DNA of 64,000 nt from Antitrichia curtipendula. Taxonomy: Eukaryota; Streptophyta; Bryopsida; Hypnales; Leucodontaceae. The position numbers and the translations under genes are program-made. The DNA lies in contig OX579636.1 of NCBI GenBank assembly GCA_951230915.1, forward strand, positions 21,325,567 through 21,389,566, read 5' to 3'. The stretch's first letter is position 1. Each line of letters begins with the position of its first letter. This document shows, piece by piece, positions 35,676 through 47,298 of this stretch. The notes beneath the pieces were generated by a model. It was not told the origin of the DNA. It ran no database searches and saw only the letters and a list, made by a program, of their open reading frames with translations.

Positions 35676-37036
35676 AATCCAATGATTTCTATGTGGGTTG
35701 TAATGGTTGTATTGAAGATGTTTTTAATCTTTTGCCAAGGGACCCACCCCATGAATACTATTACCATACCCATTTTATTACGGGTCACTTGTGGATGCTC
35801 TAATAATCCCATTGATGCTTATAATACATATATAGTCCAAACAAAGGTTTCAATGAAGAACTCCAACCTACTTTTGTGTGAAGTAAGAGATTGTTCATTT
35901 TGAGATTCATTTGAATAGCAAAAGTTACACCATGATTACAAACCTTCATTCTTGGGGGGGGGGGAGGGGGGTAGTGAACGGGCGGAGTAGCAATATAGGT
36001 GTGAACAAATGATAGGATATTTTAAAATCATTTGGTCAAAAAATTATAAAAGAGTTTAGAGTAATATAGGGTATAGAAAATGGCTTTGGACGTCTTTAAA
36101 GTACTATAGGGTATGGAATAATAGGCCGCATTAGAAAATGCAGTAGTACTAAAATAGCCCCCTTTATATTAAAAATTTTGGCCAAAAGTCTGAAATTGCT
36201 ACTTTCTCGGCTACTTTGAAAGTGACATATTGGTGAGGATAAAAAAATTAAATTTGCTATTACTAAGAGCATAGTATTGTACTAAAGGAAATATACTTTA
36301 GTTCATTTACTTCTCTCGGATTCCTACAGTAACTTGACTACTCTTACAACTAAGTTATACACTATATACAACACAGAATTTAATGTCTGACTACTGTAAA
36401 TACTTTTTCTTACAACATACACTGCACGTCCAACTGGATTGAACTTAGGGTTAGTTGAATTGGGCAATCTGGATGCTATATGGTTTAGAGTTTCCATAGT
36501 TCAATCTGCCTCACCTGAACGCGACCGTTGCTGGAGTTTGTTACGTGTGCATCGTTGAGTTTGCTTTGGCCAAGGTGTTTAGGATTTAGGGTTGGTTCGG
36601 TGGGGGCGTTCCAGAATAGCCCTCATTGCGGTTTGGGGCGAATCTGTGTTTTGCAAGTAGGGTTTAGTTTTCAGGGTTTAGCTAGGCTGCCTTTCTCTTG
36701 CGTATTGGATCCAGATGTGGTTTTAGGTGTAACGACAAATTCTATGTGTTCAAGGTAGGGTTATGATGGCGCTCAATTTCAAAATTAGACTCTACTCGAT
36801 GGAAGCTAATGTTGGGCGGCCGGAGCTACTAAATTCCTTTTTTTGCCACTCAAGCAACACTTACGCGGATTTGCACACGCGCTTGGAGAACGGGGGATGC
36901 ATGGAGTGGCCCTTCCTCTTTTGGGACTTCCAAGATGAGTGTCAAATATTGAGGAAGTTCGAGGCCATGAATTCCTGCACTGGAGGGCGACAATAGACCT
37001 CACAAACGGTGTCATGTTGGAAACCAGGCCGAAACA
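35676..37036 (+). other. Intergenic, then putative promoter region of the broken gene
   Basis: 35954-35971 is a G-run (11 G, A, 6 G). From about 36430 the base composition becomes gene-like, with several TTAGGGTT/AGGGTTTAG motifs (36446, 36586, 36658, 36674), like telo-box clusters near plant gene starts. A 77-codon frame at 36763-36996 could be a leader or first exon, but has no recognised domain. Confidence 0.4.
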
Positions 37037-39789
37037 ATGAGCAATGATTTAGCATCGGAGCCCGAAGTGCAAATTAGGGTTGGTGAATGTGTCCAACCTT
37101 GTGGCACGGATGTCTTGCGAGCCGGTGCTGCATAGACGTTGGAGGAAATACAAGCTGGTGTAGAACGGAATCCAATTCAAGTTCATGAATTTCTTGAAGA
37201 CAAGGAGACTTTGCTACAATCGACACTCTTACCTAGTACTGTGCTTGAGAATTACAAGCAAGGTGCAGAGAAGCTGAGAAGGGAGCTGGAGTCACTGGAT
37301 TTCGCAGATCACAAGTAGGACCTAAAAACTTATGATCACCATGGCGTGGCTGTTGTCAAGATTTTCTGTGGGGAGTGTAAGAGAGAAATAGGGGGTTCGG
37401 GCCGTGATCACTCCCGCAGTGCCATGCAAAACCTGTTTTCAAATTTCAAAAAGAGTCATCTACATTCAGCTCTCCACATCAAGCAGTGGTGTAAAAAGAG
37501 GAAGATCCTATACATCGACCACCCGAAGGAGGGCAAGTCCAACAAACCCATAATCTTGACACTAGTAGATCACAGGCGACTCGTGGAGGAAGGTGCCAGC
37601 ATTCTTCAAAGCGTGAACAACTCGATCTCCTCAGATGATCCTCCATTTGTAATTGTAGGAGATGTGGATGTTCCCCAGTTGAAGTCCTTCTGGTTCAAGG
37701 TGCGTTGTAAGCTAGATGGAGAACTAATGCTCTTGTGCTCGTAGAAGGGGAACCTCAGATCTAACTTAGAGAATCACATCCATGGCCTTCTTCTGTTCTT
37801 TATACCAAGTGCTATGAAGACTTGGCTATGGCAAACAATTCGTCAAAGTCTTCATGTGCACTTAGCTCCAGAAGACGGGGGAGACCCATTGCAAGGTCCA
37901 AATCAACCACTGAAAATCAACGCGACCTCCATTCTTGGTTTAGCGGTTCCGGTAGTTTGGGCAGTGCAGATGCTGAAACAGTAGGCAAATTCATGTTAGG
38001 TATGCACTCCGACTCTATTTTGGCATTGCTTTCTTGGGGATTTAGGAAGAAAATCACTAAGTACGCCGGGAAGTCCTACAGAGTTGATTCATTGTTCAAT
38101 GATTCAAAGACTGGATCGCTATGGATGGCTGAGCCCAACACAACTATAGATTTTGTATTTGAAGGTCAAATTATTGTTGTGAGAGGGTGTTTTTGCCATG
38201 TAAAGTGTAAACGTTTGTGTGCCACGGGAGAACCCTTTCTGGATTTCACTTGTTCTAATTGCATGGAAATTGAGCAAGCCAATGATTTCAGGCTTAGTGT
38301 GCAGAGGGAAAGTCGTGCTCTTGTTAAACGTGGTTGCAAGGATACACAGCCTGGAAGACGGATAGGCTATCTGCAAGACATTGAACTAGCCTCACAGTCT
38401 AGGACGTTAGGCAGGAAATACCGTGCGGAAAAGGCTAGGCATTGGCTCATGAAGTCTAGGGTTGCGCATTTGAAAGTAAGTCAGCGTGGTTTGAAACTTA
38501 GTGTTGTAGAAAGTTTTAATAGAAAGGATGTTCTCTCTTTCTGTAACAACATTTTGGCAGCTCACAAAACCAATGCTTTTGGGGAAAAGCCAACTTTGTG
38601 GGACTTCCTGAGGGACGTTGCCACAAACTTGAATCGTGTGAGGTAGGGTCACAAATTCTTGAAAAATTCAAAGTCATTTGCTCAAGCTATAAGGATCTAT
38701 GGTGGTAGGCGAATGTGTGATTTGTTTAGCTTGAATTTTGGTGGGCTGTCGTATGATTGTACTAAATGGAAAAACAAGAAAAGGGTTCAGTTCATTGCCA
38801 GGGAGCATTCTTTGTTGTTTGCTGCTGTGGCAGATATTTACAGGAAAGCCAAAGTGAATTACGGAGTGCAAGGACCTGTTCCAATCATCTTGATTGAAGA
38901 CAAGACAAAAATCAAGGCTTGTACAATATATCTTGGGACGCCTGATCTAATGGACTGGTGGACTTTTGTAGAATGAAGGAGAATCATCTGTGCATATTCA
39001 CTTTCAAGCCGCATGTAGAGAATGGTGAGAATGGATATGCAGCTGTAGTAGATTCTTTCCGGCAAAATGACAAGGGGAGTTTTGCTCGGGTTATCATGGT
39101 GAATCCTTTGCATGCTTCGTTGCCTAGACTTATACTTGTTGTGTCCTGCACTTGCAATCGTTTCAATTCCAATTGGGTCCATAATCAATGGAAGACTATT
39201 GACATGCTCTGGCAAGATAGTTGTGGGCCTGTTCTCAGACCTATTGTAGGGCATTCTTCCGATGGGGATTTCAAGAGGTGGCAACTCATGGTCCAGGACT
39301 ATTGCAGCAAGGTGGGATTCAGGTATGAAATTCCATAGGAAGCCTGGTCCTTATCTTGTGAATGGCTTAGGGAGAATAAAGTTAGAGGCTTGCACGATCA
39401 AGATTTTATCCACAACGGAAAGAAATTAATCAATCCCCTTGATAGTGCTGTAAAGAACCTTCAACTAGGGGCTAATGTTTGCTACTTAGATTACCTTGGT
39501 TAAGTTTATCAAAGGTTCGGTATTGATCAGCATGGTCTCAGAAAGGAAGATGTGGAACAAACAGACATACAGAATTGGGTGAGTGCACAACGCATTTGTG
39601 CAAAGAAGGCCAGAACTTGTTTGCAAGAACTCAGAACTGCAAGGTACGCACATCAGGAGAGAACTTTGGGGACTGAGCTGTATCTTTCTATATGTGCTGA
39701 CTATATTGACATTTTCCTTTTCGTGTCCTTGACTTTGAGGGAGAGAGTGGTGCTTGCTAGCAAAGTGTCATTCTTTTTTAGGATATAGA
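37037..39789 (+). pseudogene. Large broken gene of unrecognised, possibly transposon-derived family
   Basis: Read across frames, a protein of about 900 residues can be followed from an ATG at 37037 to a stop at 39789, but it is interrupted by at least five in-frame stops (for example near 37130, 37317, 37742, 38646) and frameshifts (near 37790 and 38970). Visible features are a Cys/His cluster early on (CGECKREIG, then SHLHSALH, perhaps a zinc finger) and a basic, serine-rich stretch. A second Cys cluster follows (RGCFCHVKCKRLC with FTCSNC). Next come a central block with DMLWQDSCGPVLRP and GHSSDGDFKRWQLM, and a C-terminal block with QDFIHNGKKLINPL, SAQRICAKKARTCL and DYIDIFLFVSLTLRERV. From memory, similar SDGD...RICxxK...YIDxFLxxxLxxxER patterns occur in uncharacterised repetitive proteins of other eukaryotes; I cannot name the family. 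No terminal repeats were found around it. Confidence 0.6.
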
Positions 39790-41140
39790 AGTTGTCGTTT
39801 CACCATGGTGACCACGGTGTAGGAGGAAATACAAAGAATCTCACGTTGCAAGAATGCTTTGTAAGTAACTAGTGCTACCTTGACGTGCAGCTCTCTTGCC
39901 ATTTCGTGGTCTTACTCATAAGGTATTTTCGTGATGCATTTTCTCACTTGCCAATTCCACTGCACTTCACAGGATTTGATTCATGTGAAATTCATTTGAT
40001 TCATGTGAAATATCCAACTCTAGTTCTTTTATGTATAGTACAACATCGGAGTCTGCAATTATGAGTTTGATCACCATAGGTTGAATGGTGAGCGTTGTAT
40101 CAGTTAGTATTTACGTTTATTGTATGAGAGCTGCATGAGTAGCTTTTTTGGCCAATGTTGCTTTTTGAGGTTACCCATTCCCTTACCTCTGGAACTGTAG
40201 CATGCATATATGATAGCTTTGTCATGGTTTGAGTTGGTTTCTATGAAACTCATTCTGTGAGTCAGAAAGCTTGACATCACGGAGGTCTCTAATTCGGTTT
40301 TAGGGTTTTACTCTCTATTTGCATTTGCTCTTCAAGTGTGGCCATGTGTACTTGTGAAGTTGTGAACCGATTTTTTTCTTTGACATTTCCATTGATGCAA
40401 GTGTGTTTGCTGCAATGCAGGTGCAGGGGATTTTGAGCAAAGGTTATAGTAGTGCATGTTAGCATTTAGACCCTAAACCTTAGTTTTGTTCATGGATGCA
40501 TGATACGCACATTTTGGTCCCACTCATTGTGTTTGTAAACACAATGAGAACATTATATTTCTTACTACATCATTGTGCACAAAAACTTTGTTGTGTGTCC
40601 TAATATGACTGATATCATACTATAGTAAGCTTGTCAATTGTAGTAGAATAAATTCAAATGCTTTTTGATGACACTATAAACACTTGCAAGCTCTAAGATT
40701 AGGTTTAATTCTGTGAGATATTAGGTGAAGCTTGACTTGGAAAATATTTTACAATAAAAGCTTTCTTCCGTAAAATTTGGTTGTAACTTGAATTTTCATT
40801 GGCCATGCTGCATTATATATTTTGAGAAAATTTTTGAAACCAAACCAGCCCATTTGATGTAAGCCAAAAACTATACTAGAATTTTTTTTTCAATCTAATT
40901 TATCATATCATTTATTCATAGAAAATTAGAATTATAAGTAATGCACGCTCCTTCTCTATTAACCCAAAGTAGAAAATTACATAATTATAGCATGTCCAAA
41001 AAAAAAAAAAATAATACCCCCCTATAAAATAGTGGTTGGTCGCACCTATATCCTTATTTTTTAAGGCACTGCCCCCCCCCCCCCCCCCCCCGAGCCTTCG
41101 TTAGAAGGGAGACAAGGTTTTAAAATGAACTTACATGTAG
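39790..41140. other. 3' flank of the broken gene and intergenic; poly-C run
   Basis: No coding sequence was recognised after 39789. A perfect run of 20 C lies at 41072-41091. It may be hard to sequence, so its length is uncertain. Confidence 0.45.
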
Positions 41141-41374
41141 TTAATCCTTAAAAGAAAGGCTCATAACTATGGAAATTATATGTTTCGACACCGTGTGAAT
41201 TGTTGACTTAAAGAAATGCAAAAGCACTCATTGGAAGTCAAATTACTGTAGGTGATCTTCCCTTTTCCCACAAAATTTGGAAGATGAATAGTTATACTTT
41301 TGTCCTACACAAGAGATTCTCTTGTCATTCATCAGCCACAAAATGTCCACCTAATTTAAGGGCTAAAGGGTTAA
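41141..41374 (+). mobile_element. TTAA-bounded MITE, family A, third copy
   Basis: TTAA at both ends. It starts TTAATCCTTAAAAGAAAGGC and ends GGGCTAAAGGGTTAA. The interior shares GCAAAAGCACTCATTGGAAG, GATCTTCCCTTTTC and TGTCCTACA blocks with 33074-33302. Confidence 0.75.
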
Positions 41375-42865
41375 AAACATTTTGTAAGGGAGGAATAGCT
41401 ACTAGTACTAGTACTATCCATGTTGAAGAATCATAACAAAAATCATTTGTAAAAATAACCCTCCTTTGTAGAAAGTTGTAACCATTTTTGGACAAACAAA
41501 TGAGATATCATCTACATCTCAGTTGTTCAATCCATGTCCACGCATGTAATTAGCTTCAATCATCACTCCAATATCAGTCGCTTCTTGCATTGCTCAAGAA
41601 TGCCAAAATAAACGAAATAAAACCCTCCACCACTACCAATTCATGAAGTTAGTTTGTTGCAATTGTGAAAAGTCTTGAGGGCAATACCGTGGGCACTTCC
41701 AAATGCACCAGTGACCCTAAACCACCATCTTCACTCTATGTACATCTCCAAAATCAATTATGTACCTATGTGGAAGAAACACTTTTAGAATCAAACTTTG
41801 TTCCTTCATAATTTTTGCATACAATATCCAAATGTCACGTTCTTTGGTGCATTGGAATCTCCTTTTGCTTGCCAATAAGGAAATATGAAAAAATTGAAGT
41901 CTAATAGTTATTAGGCACAGTAGCAATTAGTGGCATGTTGGGGAACACCCAACTTATTACCAGTTAGTGAATAGTGTCACGCCAGGCAAGTGAGCCAATT
42001 TGGAAGGATTAGCAGGCCCATCCTCAGTGGCTTCCATCTCCGGCTACGTCTCAGCCATCTCAACTCAAGAAACGCCAGGAACCACTGGCCTTGGAATAAG
42101 CGTTCACCTCTTCCCGAGTCAAGAGCAAACCCAACTTTTCTCAACCTTGGAAGTACCGGACTCTTTCTCGCAGGTAATTTGCAATAACTGAGACTACAGT
42201 GTGCAATGTACTACTCTGAATTGAAATGCAAGTTGATTTGCATTTCGTCACATGATACTAGTCTGCGTTTCTCTCATGCGTGTAATATCGATCAGTAATA
42301 TGCACACGCAGCTTCTCCGCTTTTCTCCAAGCTGCCTGTCCGTTACTCATGTCAATGAGTAACTCCACTGCAACAAGACAAGTGAATGGGGGAGAGAGAA
42401 AACTCCAACCATTGAAATAGTGGACTATGGACTAGATAATGCTCGAGAACTGGGAGGCATAATATTATGGGACATAATAATGCCAAGTCTAATAGTTCAT
42501 CACAAACATCTGTATCTAAGGGTGTAGAAAGAGGACCTGCGTTATGAGTTATAACGCTTTTCTGACTATCCAATGGAATAGTGACAAATCTGCATTGAAA
42601 ACCGGACTTGGCGTTATGATTTGCATACATGAAGAGTCTATTCACGTAACTCAGGAAATCATGAGTGACTTATGCTTATTCAACATGATAATGGAATGCT
42701 ACCTTTGAACAAAATTAGGTCCCGAGTAGGCCATGGCCATGGCTTCTTGACATCCAGTTCCTTTAAACATAGCACCAATGCTATGAGAGGCTCTGTACAC
42801 GTAAATAGCAAAGGTTGCTTGATTTGTGAAAGTGATATCGACGATACAAGTTAGCGCCCACCATT
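41375..42865. other. Intergenic downstream of VPS26C
   Basis: Frames at 41717-41926 and 42000-42191 lack domains and ATG context. The 3' UTR of the minus-strand VPS26C gene should lie just below 42866. No other gene was seen. Confidence 0.4.
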
Positions 42866-45800
42866 TCAAATCTTCAGCGGTGCAACTGCTGCTCGCCTCC
42901 AGTCTCTGAAACTAGTTTAGATAATCAAATTCTTACGAGCTTCAATGGCAGGGTCTCGTATGCTGTCTGATATCAGAAAATTCAAAAAACAACGACGTAA
43001 TCAAATCAGTGCTTCGGTTGGGTATGTTTTGATATTTTTGAGGCCACCAGAACACTCAAACAGTTTATGACGACTTTCACCAAACTGGCGTTTCTAGAAT
43101 ATCCCGCACACTTGCCACACACCATTGACTACAGCACACATATTACACATTATAACTACCGAAAAGTTGGGACCCTAATATAAGATTAAACTGAACAAGC
43201 CCCAGATCGTTACTCAGTCTCAATTGCAGAGATGTTACAAGATGACACATCAAATGTAAGGGAGACATGAATGCAATCAAATTTGGAAGCCTGCACATGA
43301 AAGATCATTTCTGCTATAAAAAATAGGATAGGAGAGAAGTACCGCTAACTTTGATGTATTTGGATCATATAGGAGGGCGTGCCTTGACAACCCTGCTTCA
43401 AATGTGATAATAATTGACAACTCAAACTCCAAAGAGAATGCCCTGCACGGAGTGAAATTTATTAGCTCCCAGTAAAGTTCATTTGATTTGCAAAGTTGCA
43501 ATTAGTCTGATGGGAAATCTTTCAATATGTTTCCCAAACATTTTTAAAATCTGGGCAAACTCATTGTCAATTTCCAACCTCTATATCTCTTAATATATAC
43601 CTCCTACCTCGAACATTTGATTTGAATTTAAAAAATTGAGTTTGTAACCATTCGTTTAGTTCAATAGGATAGGATGTACTCCAATGAATTATCAAATAAA
43701 TTTACTACTAGGGGTCAAACAAGAACACAAGGTGGAAACTAAGGAAATACGTAACTCCAGTCTGTACCATTTCCTCGAAAAAACAGAGCCCAATAGAAGT
43801 TATAAACCAACATTCATCCGAAAAGGCTTCACAATCACAAAGCACGTACCCAGCAGATAGTGTCGGGCACGTTAAAAGACGAGGAAGAACCATGTAGATA
43901 GGAACTGCCAACCCTCTACAAATATCGCCATCTGCCACCTGTCAATCAACATAAAAAGTTAGAGAATTTCATCCCTAATAAAAAGATATTAAAAAATGAT
44001 TCCACCTTTTAATGAAATACGAAACCATTCTTGCCTGAGTAGTTTGAATCTCTGAGGTTTCTGTTGCCATTCTGTCACCAGCAGCAACTGATTCCACTCG
44101 TAAAAGCTGAATGTCGATTGAGCTTACGGGGACAGCTGAATGCTCAACTGTCAATTCACCCGTCACATATTCTGATAAAGAACACTGAGTAACAACACGT
44201 CCCGTGATTTTGAAGCCTCCTGAAGTTGCAGTATCCAACAATCAGGTCATCTCATAACACACTCCAAAACAAGGAAACATGGAGAATACAGAACGCGACA
44301 ATCTATAGGTATTTGGAACCCCAGCATTTGGATTGTACAAGCTTCATGTAAATGAAGAACCCATTCCCGTGGGTCAAAGAGTCACACATTTACTTGTGGT
44401 TCAAGAATACTCTAGGCTAGTGATTGGTGTTCTATTACAAACCTTCGAAAAATTCATATGATATCCAAATAATACATGTTTAAATGCATTGGAATCGTCT
44501 TGAAAATGGGACAAGATCCAAAAAAATCCATTCTAATAATGAAAACACTCAAAACAGATGAAAGCCACAGGCCAGTATTCTCTATCTTATACATAATGGT
44601 CAGATTGAGAACCTAAGAATCCGTCAAGTCACAAGATGCGATGCCAAGTTTTACCTGACCGAAGCACTGGAGCAATCATATGTTTTTGTGTATCTTGGGT
44701 GATGTAAAAATTTACGACTGTTGACTCAAAGGGCAATCTCGGTATTTGCTCTGCAATAATTTCATCACTTCGTAAGCAACGATAATTATACCTCAGAGTT
44801 CTCATTCTTCCCTGGGCAAATATATGTCCATGGTCCTGAGATGTTTCGTAGATTTACAATTGTGCAAAGTGAAGCCCAATAACACGCGTATACCTTTATT
44901 TCCTTCCACCATAAATTCAACAATTACAGACATTTGCTTTTGCAGATATCCTCTGATAAGTTCCGCTGTAAGCAGGTACTGTTCCAAAAACCAGAAATTA
45001 ACGTGTCAGTGACCGACTCAAGTCTCTTCCATGAGTTCAGAGCAAATAGTGCGGAAAACAACATTTTAATGCTAAGAAAACCCCTCCAGTTAATGATTCT
45101 CGAACATAAAGAGATCGAAAAAAGAAGATCGAGGTCATCTCAAGAATTTCTAGACGGCAGAGTTACTAGCCTACCCCTCTTGACTTTATCAGTTCATGTG
45201 TGAAAGCATTTTGTTTGACCATTTGAACATTCTCAAGTCAAAAACTTGCAACAAAATGTCTGCACATTTCATCGTAGTCATTGCATTGCCTGGCAATAAA
45301 ATACACAACATTTAAAACCAAGCGTGAACCATTGTGCTATAGTTGGTACCAATTTAAACACCCATAGAGACAACAGGGTAGCGGAGTCCTTGAGAAGGAA
45401 AGAAATTGCACCTGGATATTGACGTAGGCGCCATGGAAGGACTCGAACAGCTTGCCTCCTTTGGGTGTTTCTAAAGAAATGGCAAAAGGTACCTGTAGCA
45501 ACCCAATGCGGACAATAAAAGATTCGTTCGCACAAGAGAGGTTCCTAACGATTCAGAATGTTTCATAATAAACTGGGACAAAGAGGTAATGAAGCCCTCG
45601 ATAACCTGTTGATACCATATGAGATTCAAAAAAACTCGATCACATTCATAAGAATTCGATTGCAGGTTACTTTCAACTGAGGAAGTGATGTTCAATCAAG
45701 AACAAACCATTGACATCTACAAGAAACTCACCTCTGTTTTTCCTCGGGGAAACTTTCCAGAAGCTTGGATATCCACAACTTTATGCCTGCAGACACAGCA

Positions 45801-46642
45801 GAAAGTTCGATTAGATATAATTTATCTACCAAACACATCGATTAGAAATTGTTGCAAAATTCGGTCTGAAAATTCTCTTGCAAGGTTTTCAGCATGGGGG
45901 ACTCAAAATTTTCTTCTTCAGCATGGAATATTAAAGTACTCAAAGCTTCAGAAAATTTATACAAAAGAAGTTGCACTCCCTGCCAACTACTATTACTCAT
46001 GCATCGGGGGGTGTAGAAGTTTTCGATACTCACATTAGCTCAATCGGTTTAACTGATGTGTAAAGAGCCTCAAAAACTCCCACCTGTCGTGCACTCAACT
46101 ACACACCCACACACCATCAGCAGCAGGAAGACTTCAATCCGGTTTAAGCAAAGGTCTGGGGACATTGATGTCAAAGGCTTCCTTCCTCAAATTCTTGAAG
46201 CCAAAACGTAAGAGTATGTGTATCAAATAAAGAAAATGTCAGACGATCAAAGCAACTTGGATACCACGATTTTTCCTTTAATTCAGTAGATAAGTTAGGA
46301 GCTCCTCTCAAGAATGTTAAGAGATAGGAGAAAGGAGAGAACGTCAATTACCTGCAACATAATGGTTCCTACAGCAGTTAGGCGGACACCTTGATGAGAA
46401 ACACTTGAAGGCGTGTCGATTACTAACATTCCATCAATTACATCCTGGACAGAAACAAATTACAAGGGATTAGCATCTGCAATTGAGGTATTATCAGTCA
46501 TACTGTTACTTGTCACAAAAACCACGAAGCTGAGCAAGAACCATAAAAAAAAATTCAGCAACCCTAACATGATGAAAACAAAAGTGCTTACAGGTGGTCT
46601 GTAGACCCGATCCAGTCGATTCAGTTTGATCTCCAAAGACAT
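42866..46642 (-). CDS. VPS26C: Vacuolar protein sorting-associated protein 26C (Retriever subunit), 305 aa
   Basis: Eleven exons with consistent phases, 918 nt: 46642-46592, 46444-46352, 46084-46035, 45786-45732, 45492-45412, 44978-44894, 44750-44655, 44219-44035, 43938-43850, 43442-43350 and 42905-42866. VPS26C (DSCR3 in animals) is the arrestin-like subunit of Retriever, which with VPS35L and VPS29 recycles cargo from endosomes. Signatures in order: MSLEIKLNRLDRVYRP, SSVSHQGVRLTAVGT, GVFEALYTSVKPIEL, SGKFPRGKTE, ESFHGAYVNIQYLLTAEL, TGELTVEHSAVPVSSIDIQL, TSEIQTTQ, ADGDICRGLAVPIYMVLPRL and a C-terminus ending PLKI. Animal and plant VPS26C are about 300 aa, so it is full length. The eighth intron has a GC donor (CAG/GCAAGA) with a normal AG acceptor. 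The last small exon is the least certain; it uses donor AA/GTTAGC and gives DPNTSKDW, as in other plants. The start at 46642 is the first ATG of exon 1. Confidence 0.93.
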
Positions 46643-47004
46643 TGTGTGGGTGTCCCCAAACACTCAGCACTGAATCAAAAAAACAACGACAAACACTCTG
46701 ATTGAGAAACTACTGACATTTCAATAGAATAAATTTTAAAAAAAGACACGTGAAATGTTTGTCAATTCTTCAAACTGCACAAACGATTTGCAATGAGTTT
46801 GCAGTTTAGGTCAACAGATGTTGAGACTGTGCGAGCTTGAAGTTACTTCGAAATCACAAGCCACGGTTTGCAAGGAAGCTCAGATTGCGGAAGATTTACA
46901 ATTCTGTGAGAAAATTTGGCACACCCACAAACCCACAAGTGGAGGATTCGACAGAAGAGTCGCCGAGACGAAGCTCGATTGCAAGAAGCCGAACTTTCTC
47001 CAGC

Positions 47005-47049
47005 GGAGGTCCTGTGACCGTGCTCAGTGTTCACGGTCCTAGGACCTCC
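47005..47049. repeat. Short GC-rich hairpin upstream of VPS26C
   Basis: The 18-bp arms GGAGGTCCTGTGACCGTG and CACGGTCCTAGGACCTCC pair with two mismatches around a 9-bp loop. It lies about 360 bp upstream of the VPS26C ATG and 20 bp from a TTAA MITE. It could be a regulatory dyad in the promoter/leader or a minimal MITE. Confidence 0.7.
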
Positions 47050-47069
47050 AGTTGATTGTGTTGACTCTT

Positions 47070-47298
47070 TTAACCCATAAACACCGCCGAGGACGTTTTC
47101 TAGCTGATGAATCACAAAGAATCTCTCCCTGTAGGACAGAAGTGCAACTATTCATCCTCCTAATTTTTTGTGAAAAGGGAAGATCATCTACAATAGTTTG
47201 TCTTCCAATGAGTGCTTTTGCATTATTTTAATCCAATAATTCATACGGTGACAAAACAGATGGTTTCCACGGTTATGAGCCCATCGTTTAAGGGTTAA
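47070..47298 (-). mobile_element. TTAA-bounded MITE, family A, in the VPS26C upstream region
   Basis: Inverted copy of the 33074-33302 element, also 229 bp. TTAA lies at 47070-47073 and 47295-47298, with termini CCCATAAACACC and the inverse of CCCTTAAACGATG. It lies about 430 bp upstream of the VPS26C start, so it may contribute to that promoter. Confidence 0.87.

Noticed and set aside
38859..39284. Antisense 141-codon frame in the broken gene
   Set aside because: The plus-strand frames join into one coherent protein; the antisense frame does not continue or show motifs.
35440..41374. Composite transposon bounded by two family A MITEs around the broken gene
   Set aside because: The two MITEs are in direct orientation, very different in age, and the interval also contains unrelated sequence; chance is simpler.
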